Shown here: positions 44,606-53,128 of the stretch, piece by piece
How the letters are laid out: each line of letters begins with the position of its first letter
Numbering within the stretch: position 1 is the stretch's first letter
Origin: Mycobacterium sp. MFM001
GTDB lineage: Bacteria; Actinomycetota; Actinomycetes; Mycobacteriales; Mycobacteriaceae
Direction of reading: 5' to 3'
DNA length: 64,000 nt
Assembly: GCF_003402475.1 (NCBI RefSeq)
Contig: NZ_BFAB01000015.1
Location: 41,110 to 105,109, forward strand
The notes under the pieces: model-generated
The model's input: only the letters and a program-made list of their open reading frames with translations
What the model was told of the DNA's origin: nothing
The model's database searches: none
Program-made: the position numbers and the translations under genes

Positions 44606-45840
44606 TCGTGCTGCGGGCCGCCCGCTGGGCGGACGTCGACACCGGGCAGGTGCGGTCACCGGCGGTGGTCGTGGTTGACGACGACAGGATCACCGCGGTC
44701 AATCCTGCTGAGCCACCCCGAGATTCGGCCACCGAGATCGACCTCGGCGACATGACGCTGCTGCCGGGGCTGATGGACATGGAACTCAACCTGCTCATCG
44801 GCGGTCCGGGCGGACCGGAGGGATTGCCGTCGCCCCTGCATGGTGTGCAGGACGACCCGGCCTACCGCACGCTGCGCGGCGCAGTGAATGCGCGCACCAC
44901 ACTGGATGCAGGCTTCACCACGGTCCGCAATCTCGGCCTGATGGTCAAGACCGGCGGCTATCTGCTCGACGTGGCACTGCAACGCGCGATCGAGGCGGGC
45001 TGGCACGTCGGCCCGCGGGTGGTGCCGGCCGGGCACGCCGTCACACCCTATGGCGGACATCTGGACCCGACGGTGTTCCAACGGCTGGCGCCGGGCATCA
45101 TGCCGCTGTCGGTGGCCGAAGGGATCGCCAACGGCGTACCGGACGTGCGCGCCTGCGTGCGTTACCAAATCCGCCACGGCGCGAAGGTGATCAAGGTGTC
45201 CGCGTCGGGCGGGGTGATGTCGCACAGCACGGCACCCGGATCGCAGCAGTACTCCGACGAAGAATTCGCCGCGATCGCCGACGAGGCCCACCGCGCCGGC
45301 ATCCGGGTCGCCGCGCACGCCATCGGTGACCGCGCCATCCGGGCCTGCATCAAGGCCGGAATCGACTGCATCGAACACGGGTTCCTGGCAACCGACGACA
45401 CCATCGCGATGATGGTCGACCACGGCACCTTCCTGGTCTCCACGACCTATCTGACCGAGGCACTGGCCGTCGACCGGGTTGCGCCCGAGTTGCGCAAGAA
45501 GGCCGCTGAGGTGTTTCCGCAAGCTAAAGCCATGCTGCCCAAGGCAATAGCCGCCGGCGTACGGATCGCCTGCGGCACAGACGCGCCGGCGATCCCGCAC
45601 GGCCAGAACGCCAAGGAGCTGTGCGCGCTGGTCGACCGCGGCATGACACCGATGCAGGCGATCCGCGCGGCGACGGTGACCAGCGCCGAGCTCATCGAGG
45701 CCGACGACGAACTGGGCCGGCTGGCGCCCGGCTACCTCGCCGACATCATCGCCGTGCCAGGGGACCCGTCGCGCGACATCACGAGCACGCTCGACGTACG
45801 GTTCGTGATGAAGGGTGGCCAGGTTCACAAGCGGCCGTAG
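44602..45840 (+). CDS. amidohydrolase-fold protein lacking the HxH metal motif
   Basis: 412 residues from a GTG overlapping the previous TGA. The fold matches imidazolonepropionase/Xaa-Pro-type amidohydrolases: GTDAP with Asp327, AAHAIGDRA with His239, IEHG with His259 and Lys198 in KVIKVSASGG, the position carboxylated in binuclear members. But the first-strand motif that should read DxHxH reads DMELN: Glu61 and Asn63 replace both histidines. The metal site must therefore be altered or mononuclear. Located inside the Rieske/MarR operon, so probably acts on a ring-derived intermediate. Confidence 0.8.
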   Translation: MIVLRAARWADVDTGQVRSPAVVVVDDDRITAVNPAEPPRDSATEIDLGDMTLLPGLMDMELNLLIGGPGGPEGLPSPLHGVQDDPAYRTLRGAVNARTTLDAGFTTVRNLGLMVKTGGYLLDVALQRAIEAGWHVGPRVVPAGHAVTPYGGHLDPTVFQRLAPGIMPLSVAEGIANGVPDVRACVRYQIRHGAKVIKVSASGGVMSHSTAPGSQQYSDEEFAAIADEAHRAGIRVAAHAIGDRAIRACIKAGIDCIEHGFLATDDTIAMMVDHGTFLVSTTYLTEALAVDRVAPELRKKAAEVFPQAKAMLPKAIAAGVRIACGTDAPAIPHGQNAKELCALVDRGMTPMQAIRAATVTSAELIEADDELGRLAPGYLADIIAVPGDPSRDITSTLDVRFVMKGGQVHKRP

Positions 45841-45848
45841 GACACACC

Positions 45849-46313
45849 ATGGAACTCACCGACAACATCCTGTGGCTGCTCAAGCAGGCCTTCCACTTCT
45901 CGCTGAAGACCGTCAACGACGCGATCAGCAGCCACGGCGTGACCACCGCGCAGATCGGCCTGATGCGCCAGCTGGCCAACGAGCCAGGCCTCTCCGGGGC
46001 CGAATTGGCCCGCCGGCTGCTGATCAGCCCGCAGGGCGCGCAGTTGGCAATCGCCGCGCTCGAGGACCGCGGGCTGGTGGAGCGCAAGCAAGACCCGCAA
46101 CACGGCCGGATCTTGCAGGCCTATCTCACCCACGAAGGCCGCGCTGTGGTCTCTGCTGTCCTCGCCGACGCGCTGGCCGCCCACGAGCAGGTGTTCGGCG
46201 TGCTGAGCCCCGAAGAGCAGCAGCTGCTGCACGACCTGCTGGCCCGCGTGGTCGAAAAGGGCACCGGCAACCCACTATTCACTGACCATACCGGCGATGA
46301 ATCAAGTACTTGA
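45849..46313 (+). CDS. MarR-family transcriptional regulator
   Basis: 154 residues from ATG 45849. Winged helix-turn-helix: LANEPGLSGAELARRLLISPQGAQLAIAALEDRGLVERKQDPQHGRI, with N- and C-terminal dimerisation helices. The stop codon lies inside a palindromic operator that precedes the ferredoxin gene. It likely represses the ferredoxin-SDR-Rieske operon and, through the related site at 42942, the divergent aldehyde dehydrogenase/Rieske promoters, and releases on binding a lipophilic or aromatic ligand. Confidence 0.88.
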   Translation: MELTDNILWLLKQAFHFSLKTVNDAISSHGVTTAQIGLMRQLANEPGLSGAELARRLLISPQGAQLAIAALEDRGLVERKQDPQHGRILQAYLTHEGRAVVSAVLADALAAHEQVFGVLSPEEQQLLHDLLARVVEKGTGNPLFTDHTGDESST

Positions 46314-46336
46314 TACGTATCACAAGTACTTGATAC
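46301..46336. promoter_or_regulatory. tandem MarR-type operators before ferredoxin operon
   Basis: ATCAAGTACTTGAT (46301-46314) is a perfect 14-bp palindrome; CAAGTACTTG (46323-46332) is a second. The 14-bp unit CAAGTACTTGATAC is repeated exactly at 46303 and 46323, a 20-bp period (two helical turns), so two dimers would sit on the same face. The first site contains the marR stop codon; the ferredoxin start follows 24 bp after the second. Confidence 0.75.
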
Positions 46337-46359
46337 TCTTCCGAGTGATGGAAGAGAGC

Positions 46360-46653
46360 ATGAACGCGGTCGACACCGTCACCGAAGAGGTGACGATCCA
46401 GCTGGACCGCCGCACCACGGTGGTGCCCTATCGGCCGGGCAACACCGTTTTGCAAACCGCGCGGATGGCCGGGCTGGCGGCGCCGTCGTCCTGCGAGACC
46501 GGTTCGTGCGCAACATGCATGGCCCGGTTGGTCGAGGGCAGCGTGCGGATGATCAACAACGACGCACTCACCGACGACGACGTTGCCGAGGGCTGGGTGC
46601 TGACCTGTCAGTCGCTGCCGACGAGTCGCACGGTGCGGGTGGTCTATGAGTGA
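46360..46653 (+). CDS. [2Fe-2S] plant-type ferredoxin domain protein
   Basis: 97 residues from ATG 46360, chosen because the purine tract GGAAGAGAG precedes it; an ATG at 46348 and one inside the operator are less likely. Cluster ligands C45, C50, C53 (CETGSCATC) and C83 (LTCQS), the C-x4-C-x2-C-x29-C pattern of plant-type ferredoxins. It is a likely electron donor for the two Rieske oxygenases. No reductase gene is seen nearby. It overlaps the SDR gene by 8 bp. Confidence 0.87.
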   Translation: MNAVDTVTEEVTIQLDRRTTVVPYRPGNTVLQTARMAGLAAPSSCETGSCATCMARLVEGSVRMINNDALTDDDVAEGWVLTCQSLPTSRTVRVVYE

Positions 46654-47395
46654 GCAGCGGGTGGCGGTGGTGACCGGCGGCGCCTCGGGCATGGGCGAGG
46701 CTACCTGCCATGAGCTGGGCCGCCGCGGCCACAAGGTCGCGGTGCTCGACGTCAATGGCCAGGCCGCGCAACGGGTTTGCGACGAGCTGCGTGCTGCGGG
46801 GGTCACTGCGCTGGCGGCCGAGGCGGACGTGAGCGACCGGCGCACGGTCGAGGAGGCGTTCGCGAAGGTGCGCAGCGAGCTGGGGCCGGTGGGCATTCTG
46901 GTCACGAGCGCGGGCATGGTGGGCTTCGCTCCGTTTACCGAGATCACTCCCGAGTCGTGGCAGCGGATCATCGACGTCAACCTCACCGGCACGTTTCACT
47001 GTTGTCAGGTGGCACTGCCCGACATGGTGGCGGCGGGCTGGGGCCGCATCGTGATGATCTCGTCGTCGTCCGCCCAACGCGGTTCCCCCGGCATGGCGCA
47101 CTACGCCGCGTCCAAGGGCGCGCTGATCACGTTGACGAAATCGCTGGCGCGCGAGTACGCGTCGGCAGGCGTCACCGTCAACAACATCCCGCCGTCGGGC
47201 ATCGAAACACCGATGCAGCACCAGTCCCAGGCCGAAGGCAACCTGCCGTCCAACGAAACGATGGCCGGAACAATCCCGCTCGGACATCTCGGCACCGGCG
47301 ACGACATAGCGGCCGCGGTCGGGTTCCTGTGCTCGGAGGAGGCCGGCTTCATCACCGGCCAGGTCCTCGGCGTCAACGGCGGAGCAGTGATGTGA
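46646..47395 (+). CDS. short-chain dehydrogenase/reductase
   Basis: 249-residue SDR: TGGASGMG, LDVNG after strand 2, SAGMVGFAP, MISSSSAQRG and active-site YAASK, ending LGVNGGAVM. It could oxidise a cis-diol or alcohol formed by the Rieske enzymes. It lies between the ferredoxin (8-bp overlap) and the second Rieske gene (12-bp gap). Confidence 0.86.
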   Translation: MSEQRVAVVTGGASGMGEATCHELGRRGHKVAVLDVNGQAAQRVCDELRAAGVTALAAEADVSDRRTVEEAFAKVRSELGPVGILVTSAGMVGFAPFTEITPESWQRIIDVNLTGTFHCCQVALPDMVAAGWGRIVMISSSSAQRGSPGMAHYAASKGALITLTKSLAREYASAGVTVNNIPPSGIETPMQHQSQAEGNLPSNETMAGTIPLGHLGTGDDIAAAVGFLCSEEAGFITGQVLGVNGGAVM

Positions 47396-47407
47396 CAGGA
47401 GATTCAG

Positions 47408-48679
47408 ATGGCACGATGGCCTAAGCCGGCGGAAGGCAGCTGGACGCAGCACTATCCAGACCTTGGCACCGACCCGATTTCGTTCCGGGACTCCACGTCG
47501 CCGGAGTTCTACGCGGTCGAGCGCGAGGCGATCTTCAAACGGGCCTGGCTCAACGTCGCCCGTGTCGAGGAACTCCCCCGCGTCGGCAGCTACCTCACCA
47601 AAGACATTGCCGCCGTGGGCACGTCGATCATCGTGGTCAAGGGTAAGGACCAGAAGATCCGGGCGTTCCACAACGTCTGCCGGCACCGCGGAAACAAGCT
47701 GGTGTGGAACGACTTTCCCAACGAGGAAACCAAGGGCGTATGCCGGCAGTTCACCTGCAAGTATCACGGCTGGCGCTACGATCTCGACGGCGCGCTGACG
47801 TTCGTGCAGCAGGAGTCGGAGTTCTTCGACCTCGACCGCGACGCCTACGGGCTGCGCCCGGTGCACTGTGACGTCTGGAACGGGTTCATCTTCGTCAACT
47901 TCGACGACGAGCCACGCCAGACCTTGCGAGAGTTCCTGGGCCCCATGGTCACCGGCCTCGACGGCTACCCGTTCGACAAACTCACCGAGCGCTACGACTG
48001 GGCCGCCGACAATAACAGCAACTGGAAGATCTTCGCCGACGCATTCCAGGAGTACTACCACGTGCCATCGCTGCACCCGCAGCAGGTTCCGCCTGAGGTA
48101 CGCGATCCCAACGCCGGGTTTGAGTGTGCGCACTTCCAGATCGACGGGCCGCACCGGCTGGTGTCGACGGCGGGAACCCGCCGCTGGCTGTTAGCGCCGG
48201 AGTACATGTATCCGATCGAACGGGTAACGCGCAGTGGACTTGTCGGGCCGTGGCGGACTCCCGACCTGGGTGAGCTGCCGGCCGGACTCAATCCTGGCGG
48301 CATCGAATCGTGGGGGATCAGCAACTTCCAGATCTTCCCGAACCTCGAGATACTGATCTACGGCGGCTGGTATCTGCTGTACCGGTATTGGCCGACGTCG
48401 CACAACACTCACCGGTTCGAGGCCTACACCGCGTTTCAGCCGGCCCGCAGTGTGCGCGAACGGATCGAACACGAGGTGGCCGCGGTGGTGCTCAAGGAGT
48501 TCGCGCTGCAGGACGCCGGCATGCTTGGCGGCACCCAGGCGGCGCTGGAGACCGGCATCGTCGACGAGTTCCCACTCAACGACCAGGAGATCCTGGTACG
48601 TCACTTGCACAAGGTGGTCAACGACTGGGTGGCGCAGTATCAAGCCGAACGCACGCCGGTAAGAGCCAGCCATGGCTGA
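47408..48679 (+). CDS. Rieske non-haem iron oxygenase, alpha subunit (paralogue 2)
   Basis: 423 residues. Rieske ligands at the same positions as paralogue 1: C91/H93 and C117/H120 with 23 residues between, mononuclear iron ligands H218 and H223 (QEYYHVPSLH). The N-terminal 20 residues are almost the same as in paralogue 1, while the substrate-pocket region (about 190-330) differs more, suggesting duplication with substrate change. Followed, with 8-bp overlap, by the second ~110-residue companion. AGGAG precedes the ATG. Confidence 0.9.
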   Translation: MARWPKPAEGSWTQHYPDLGTDPISFRDSTSPEFYAVEREAIFKRAWLNVARVEELPRVGSYLTKDIAAVGTSIIVVKGKDQKIRAFHNVCRHRGNKLVWNDFPNEETKGVCRQFTCKYHGWRYDLDGALTFVQQESEFFDLDRDAYGLRPVHCDVWNGFIFVNFDDEPRQTLREFLGPMVTGLDGYPFDKLTERYDWAADNNSNWKIFADAFQEYYHVPSLHPQQVPPEVRDPNAGFECAHFQIDGPHRLVSTAGTRRWLLAPEYMYPIERVTRSGLVGPWRTPDLGELPAGLNPGGIESWGISNFQIFPNLEILIYGGWYLLYRYWPTSHNTHRFEAYTAFQPARSVRERIEHEVAAVVLKEFALQDAGMLGGTQAALETGIVDEFPLNDQEILVRHLHKVVNDWVAQYQAERTPVRASHG

Positions 48680-49007
48680 CACATTACTGCCGAGCGCGTT
48701 TGCCGAACTCGAGCCGTACGCGCAGATTTGGTGCCTGCCAACCGAATCCGAGCGGTGGAACCGGCGGATGGCCAGCAGCATGGCCGAGATGCGGGAGTTC
48801 TACGACGCCTTCTTTCCCCGGCTGGAAGAGGCGATCGAGTATTGCGACAAGTTCTCCCTGGACGACCTTCCCGAGGATGCACTGAACCTGCTGCACCTGA
48901 TCTATTCGCTGATCATGGTCGCGATGGCGGTGGAAATCATGCATCAACCCCGACCCACCGATGCCGCTGACGCGGTCATGGTTCGCATCGGCGAACCGGT
49001 GCCATGA
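48672..49007 (+). CDS. uncharacterised ~110-residue companion of Rieske oxygenase (paralogue 2)
   Basis: 111 residues, start inside the Rieske 3' end. Paralogue of the gene at 44276: LEPYAQIWCLPTESERW, MAEMREFYDAFFPRLEEA, EYCDKFSLDDLPEDALNLL and IYSLIMVAMAVE align without gaps over the central 80 residues. Both end in GEPVP/SEPVP. The repeated gene order and conservation argue for a physical or functional partner of this Rieske subfamily. Confidence 0.75.
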   Translation: MADTLLPSAFAELEPYAQIWCLPTESERWNRRMASSMAEMREFYDAFFPRLEEAIEYCDKFSLDDLPEDALNLLHLIYSLIMVAMAVEIMHQPRPTDAADAVMVRIGEPVP

Positions 49008-49020
49008 GAGAGGACAGCCA

Positions 49021-49866
49021 ATGAGTCTGCTCACCGTCAGCAAGCTCACCAAGTCGGTGGGCGCCGAAGTCAGCGACATCGACCCCGACCGGCTGGCCAC
49101 CGACGACGTGCTCGCCGAGGCGGTGCTCGACGCGCTGGAAGACAACGGCGTGCTGGTTTTCCCCGGCCTGCATCTGAATCCCGAAGCGCAGGTGGCGTTT
49201 TGTCGTCGGCTCGGCGAAGTGGACCATTCCTCCGACGGCCATCATCCGGTGGCGGGCATCTACCCGATCACCCTGGACCCGTCGAAGAACTCCTCGGCGG
49301 CGTATCTGCGCGCCACCTTCGACTGGCACATCGACGGCTGCACCCCGATGGGCGACGAATGCCCGCAAAAGGCCACCGTTCTCTCGGCGCTGCAAGTTGC
49401 CGAGCGCGGCGGCGAAACCGAGTTCGCCAGCACGTACGCGGCTTACGACGCGTTGAGCGACGACGAGAAGCAGCGGTTCGCGTCGCTGAAAGTCATTCAC
49501 TCCCTGGAGGCTTCGCAGCGCCGCGTCACGCCCGACCCCACGCCTGAGCAGTTGGCGCGCTGGCGGTCGCGGCCTACCCACGAGCATCCGCTGGTATGGA
49601 CACACAACGACGGCCGCAAGTCGCTGGTGCTGGGGGCGTCAGCCGACTACGTAGTCGGCATGGACTTGGATGAAGGCCGCGCGCTGCTGGCCGAGCTGCT
49701 GGACCGTGCCACCGTGCCGGACAAGGTGTACAGCCACCGCTGGTCGGTCGGCGACACGGTGATCTGGGACAACCGCGGTGTGCTGCACCGCGCCGCGCCC
49801 TACGACCCGGATTCGCCGCGAGAGATGCTGCGCACCACCGTGCTAGGCGACGAACCGATCCAGTAG
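49021..49866 (+). CDS. TauD/TfdA-family Fe(II)/2-oxoglutarate dioxygenase
   Basis: 281 residues from ATG 49021. Iron ligands H103 and D105 (FDWHIDGC) and the distal His256 (GVLHRAAP), with the 2-oxoglutarate-binding arginine near 268 (PREMLRT). The family oxidises taurine, phenoxyacids and similar compounds. Last gene of the MarR-controlled operon, 4 bp from the convergent ilvX. Confidence 0.88.
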   Translation: MSLLTVSKLTKSVGAEVSDIDPDRLATDDVLAEAVLDALEDNGVLVFPGLHLNPEAQVAFCRRLGEVDHSSDGHHPVAGIYPITLDPSKNSSAAYLRATFDWHIDGCTPMGDECPQKATVLSALQVAERGGETEFASTYAAYDALSDDEKQRFASLKVIHSLEASQRRVTPDPTPEQLARWRSRPTHEHPLVWTHNDGRKSLVLGASADYVVGMDLDEGRALLAELLDRATVPDKVYSHRWSVGDTVIWDNRGVLHRAAPYDPDSPREMLRTTVLGDEPIQ

Positions 49867-49870
49867 CCGG

Positions 49871-51409
49871 TCAGCCCAGCATCGAGGGAACCATCGCTTC
49901 GACGAGATGCGGGCCCGGCTCGTCGAATGCGGCTGTAAGAGCTTCGGCGAACTCTTCGACGGCGCTGACCCGCCTTGCGGGCACCCCCATCCCCTCGGCT
50001 ATCTTGACGAAATCCATTGCGGGGCCGGTTAAGTCGAGCAGCTGCTGGGCTTTGGGGCCGGGGGCACCCTGCGCGCCGACGCGTTGCAGCTCCAGCCGCA
50101 GGATGTCGTAGGCGCCGTTGTTGTAGACGACGGTGGTGACGTCGAGGTTTTCCCGCGCCTGCGTCCACAGGCCCGAGATCGTGTACATCGCCGAGCCGTC
50201 GGATTCCAGGCAGAGCACCGGCCGGTCCGGTGCGGCGACGGCGGCGCCGACCGCGGCGGGGATGCCGTAGCCGATCGCCCCGCCGGTCAGTGTCAGCCAA
50301 TCATGCGGAGGCGCACCGGCCGTCGCGGCGGGCAGCGGCAAACCCGACGTGTTCGACTCGTCGACGACGATCGCCTGCTCCGGCAGCAGAGCGCCGATCA
50401 CGTCGGCTGCCGACATGGCCGTGAGTGCACCCGTCGGCAGCTGCGGACGCGACGGCTCGGCCACCGACGCGACCGTGCCGGGCGCCATCTGGTCGGCCAG
50501 CGCCGCGAGTGCATCCGCGGCACCGGTGTGGCCGGCCAGCACGTGCACCTGGCAGCCGTCGGGCACCAGGTCGCTGGGCTTGCCCGGGTAGGCGAAGAAC
50601 GACACCGGTGATGCCGCCCCGGCCAGTATCAGATGCTTGGCGCCGTCGAGTTGTGCCGCAACGGCTTCGGCGAAGTATGCGAGCCGGTCGACTGCCGGCA
50701 GGCCGACACCGCGCTCCAGGCGGGTCGGGAACGTCTCGCAGTACCAGCGCGCACCGGTGGCCGCGGCCACCCGGGCCGCCGCCTGCAAGCCGGCGGCGCG
50801 GGTGGCGTCGCCGCCGATGAGGATCACCGTCGGCTCGCCCGAACGCAGCACCTTGGCCGCCAGCTCGACATCCGGTTCCGGATTCGACGTCGCAGTGACC
50901 GCGGAGGCGCCGCCGGTAGCTTCTGACCACGAAATGTCCGCTGGCAGGATCAGCGTGGCGACCTGCTGGCCGGCCCGGCTGGCGGCGACGGCGTCGGCGG
51001 CATCGGCCGCGACATCACCGTCGGACCGTCGTAGCCAGCCCGACACGCTGCCGGCCAGCGCTTCGATATCGGATTCCAGTGGGGCGTCGTACTTCTTGTG
51101 ATAGGTGGCGTGGTCGCCGACGACCACCACGATCGGGACGCGGGCCCGGCGCGCGTTGTGGAGGTTGGCCAGCCCGTTGCCCAGCCCGGGTCCGAGATGC
51201 AGCAGCACCGCTGCGGGACGATCGGCGATGCGGGCGTATCCGTCGGCGGCGCCGGTGGCTACTCCCTCGAACAGGGTCAGCACCCCGCGCATCCGCGGCA
51301 CGGTGTCCAGCGCCGCCACGAAATGCATCTCCGACGTGCCCGGGTTGGCGAAGCAGACGTCGACACCACCCTCGACCAAAGTGTTGATTAAGACCTGGGC
51401 GCCGTTCAC
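49871..51409 (-). CDS. ilvX: thiamine-diphosphate enzyme IlvX (acetolactate-synthase-like)
   Basis: 512 residues. N-terminal pyrimidine-binding domain with the activating Glu in LFEGVATGAADGYAR, central domain, and C-terminal diphosphate-binding motif ESDGSAMYTISGLW ... YNNGAYDIL. Resembles M. tuberculosis Rv3509c closely from memory. It is annotated as an acetohydroxyacid synthase subunit, but it is also near benzoylformate-decarboxylase-like proteins, so a catabolic 2-keto-acid decarboxylase role is possible. It separates the oxygenase island from fadD19. Confidence 0.85.
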   Translation of the reverse strand: MNGAQVLINTLVEGGVDVCFANPGTSEMHFVAALDTVPRMRGVLTLFEGVATGAADGYARIADRPAAVLLHLGPGLGNGLANLHNARRARVPIVVVVGDHATYHKKYDAPLESDIEALAGSVSGWLRRSDGDVAADAADAVAASRAGQQVATLILPADISWSEATGGASAVTATSNPEPDVELAAKVLRSGEPTVILIGGDATRAAGLQAAARVAAATGARWYCETFPTRLERGVGLPAVDRLAYFAEAVAAQLDGAKHLILAGAASPVSFFAYPGKPSDLVPDGCQVHVLAGHTGAADALAALADQMAPGTVASVAEPSRPQLPTGALTAMSAADVIGALLPEQAIVVDESNTSGLPLPAATAGAPPHDWLTLTGGAIGYGIPAAVGAAVAAPDRPVLCLESDGSAMYTISGLWTQARENLDVTTVVYNNGAYDILRLELQRVGAQGAPGPKAQQLLDLTGPAMDFVKIAEGMGVPARRVSAVEEFAEALTAAFDEPGPHLVEAMVPSMLG

Positions 51410-51424
51410 CCTTACGAGGGTAAG

Positions 51425-53059
51425 TCACGCACTGACGTGGTTGGCGTGCCTCTCGTCGGCGGGACGGGCCTCGGTCTGCTCCTTCGCCCAGCGGTAGTCG
51501 GGCTTACCGGCAGGCGACCGCTTGACCTCGTCGACATACCAAAGTGCCCGCGGCACTTTGTATCCCGCGATCTCGCTGCGTACGAACTTGTCGAGTTCGG
51601 CCAGCGACGGGCGCATCCCGGGTCGCGGCTGCACGACGGCGGCCACGCACTGGCCGTACCGCTCGTCGGGAACGCCGACCACCAGCGCGTCGAACACGTC
51701 GGGATGGCCCTTGAGCGCGGCCTCGACTTCCTCGGGGTAGATCTTCTCCCCGCCGCTGTTGATCGACACCGAGCCGCGCCCCAGCATGGTGACCGTGCCG
51801 TCGGCCTCCACCTGCGCGTAGTCGCCGGGGATGGCGTAGCGGACACCGTTGATCGTGCGGAACGTCTCGGCGGTCTTCTTCTCGTCTTTGTAGTAACCGA
51901 CCGGGATGTTGCCCTTCTTGGCGAGGAACCCGCGCACACCCGAACCGGGCTTGACCTCGTTGCCGTCCTCGTCGAGCACGACCGTGCGGTGGTCGATGGT
52001 CACGCGCGGGCCACCGCTGTGCGGCGCGTCCTTGGCGACGACGCTGGTGCCGCCGAAGCCGGTCTCCGACGAGCCGATCGAGTCGGTGATGATCCTGTTG
52101 GGAAGCAACTCCAGCAGTTTCTCCTTGATGCTGGGCGAGAACAGCGCCGCGGTGCTGGCCAACAGGAACAGCGACGATAAGTCGTAATCGTTGTCTTTCT
52201 GCAGCGCGTCGAGCAGCGGCCGCGCCATCGCGTCACCGGTGAAGAACAGCAGGTTCACCTTGTGCTCGTGAATCGTGCGCCACACCTCGTCGGCGTCGAA
52301 TTCGGGTGCCAGCACAGTGGTTTGACCCGAGAAGAGCGACATCCAGGTGGCCGACTGGGTGGCACCGTGGATCATCGGCGGGATCGGGTAGCGGACCATC
52401 GGCGGATTCTGCGCGGCGGCCTTGGCCAGGTCGTACTCGTCCTTGACGAATTCGCCTGTGGCGAAGTCGGTTCCGCCGAACAGTACCCGGTAGATGTCCT
52501 CGTGGCGCCACATCACACCCTTGGGGAAACCGGTGGTGCCGCCGGTGTACAGCAGGTAGATGTCATCGGCGCTGCGAGGGCCGAAATCTCTTTCCGGAGA
52601 GCCTTTTTCGAGGGCGGAGTGAAACTCGACGCCGCCGTAGCGCTGGTAGTCCTTGTCGCTGCCGTCCTCGACCACCAGCACCGTCTTGACGTTCGGGGTG
52701 TCCGGCAAGACGTTGGCTACGCGGTCGGAGTACTGGCGCTCGTGCACCAGCGCCACCATGTCGGAGTTGTCGAACAGGTACCGCAGCTCGCCCTCGACGT
52801 AGCGGAAGTTGACGTTGACCAGGATGGCGCCGGCCTTGACGATGCCCAGCATCGCGATCACGATCTCGATGCGGTTGCGGCAGTACAGGCCGACCTTGTC
52901 GTCCTTCATCACACCCTGGTCGATCAGGTAGTGCGCAAGGCGGTTGGCCTTCTCCTCGAGTTGCGCGTACGTGAGCTGGTCGTCGCCACAGATCAGGGCG
53001 ACGCGGTCAGGCACGGCGTCGATGGCATGCTCGGCTAAGTCGGCTATGTTCAGGGCCAC
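51425..53059 (-). CDS. fadD19: steroid side-chain acyl-CoA synthetase FadD19
   Basis: 544 residues from GTG 53059, just before ALNIADLAEHAIDAVPD as in M. tuberculosis FadD19; the open frame continues upstream but crosses the KstR box. ANL motifs: LLYTGGTTGFPKGV, DSIGSSETGFGG, GDYAQVEADGTVTMLGRGS and the C-terminal Lys in KRSPAGKPDYRW. It activates the C26 acid of the cholesterol side chain. A TAATTT -10 ends 7 nt before the GTG, so the mRNA is probably leaderless. Confidence 0.93.
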   Translation of the reverse strand: MALNIADLAEHAIDAVPDRVALICGDDQLTYAQLEEKANRLAHYLIDQGVMKDDKVGLYCRNRIEIVIAMLGIVKAGAILVNVNFRYVEGELRYLFDNSDMVALVHERQYSDRVANVLPDTPNVKTVLVVEDGSDKDYQRYGGVEFHSALEKGSPERDFGPRSADDIYLLYTGGTTGFPKGVMWRHEDIYRVLFGGTDFATGEFVKDEYDLAKAAAQNPPMVRYPIPPMIHGATQSATWMSLFSGQTTVLAPEFDADEVWRTIHEHKVNLLFFTGDAMARPLLDALQKDNDYDLSSLFLLASTAALFSPSIKEKLLELLPNRIITDSIGSSETGFGGTSVVAKDAPHSGGPRVTIDHRTVVLDEDGNEVKPGSGVRGFLAKKGNIPVGYYKDEKKTAETFRTINGVRYAIPGDYAQVEADGTVTMLGRGSVSINSGGEKIYPEEVEAALKGHPDVFDALVVGVPDERYGQCVAAVVQPRPGMRPSLAELDKFVRSEIAGYKVPRALWYVDEVKRSPAGKPDYRWAKEQTEARPADERHANHVSA

Positions 53060-53066
53060 GGACCCC

Positions 53067-53086
53067 AAATTAGAACGTGTTACATT
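53067..53086. promoter_or_regulatory. KstR box shared by divergent fadD19 and echA19 promoters
   Basis: 53071-53084 reads TAGAACGTGTTACA, a perfect KstR match and identical to the fdxD/fadE26 box. It is overlapped on both sides by -10 elements: minus-strand TAATTT (53072-53067) for fadD19 and plus-strand TACATT (53081-53086) for echA19. One KstR dimer would silence both genes. Confidence 0.82.
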
Positions 53087-53128
53087 TTCTGACAAGTCTG
53101 GGCCCGACAGCCAGGAAGGCGGACACCG

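Noticed and set aside
46297..46359. Ferredoxin start at 46297 or 46348
   Set aside because: The first lies inside the MarR operators; the second has no Shine-Dalgarno. ATG 46360 has a purine-rich site.
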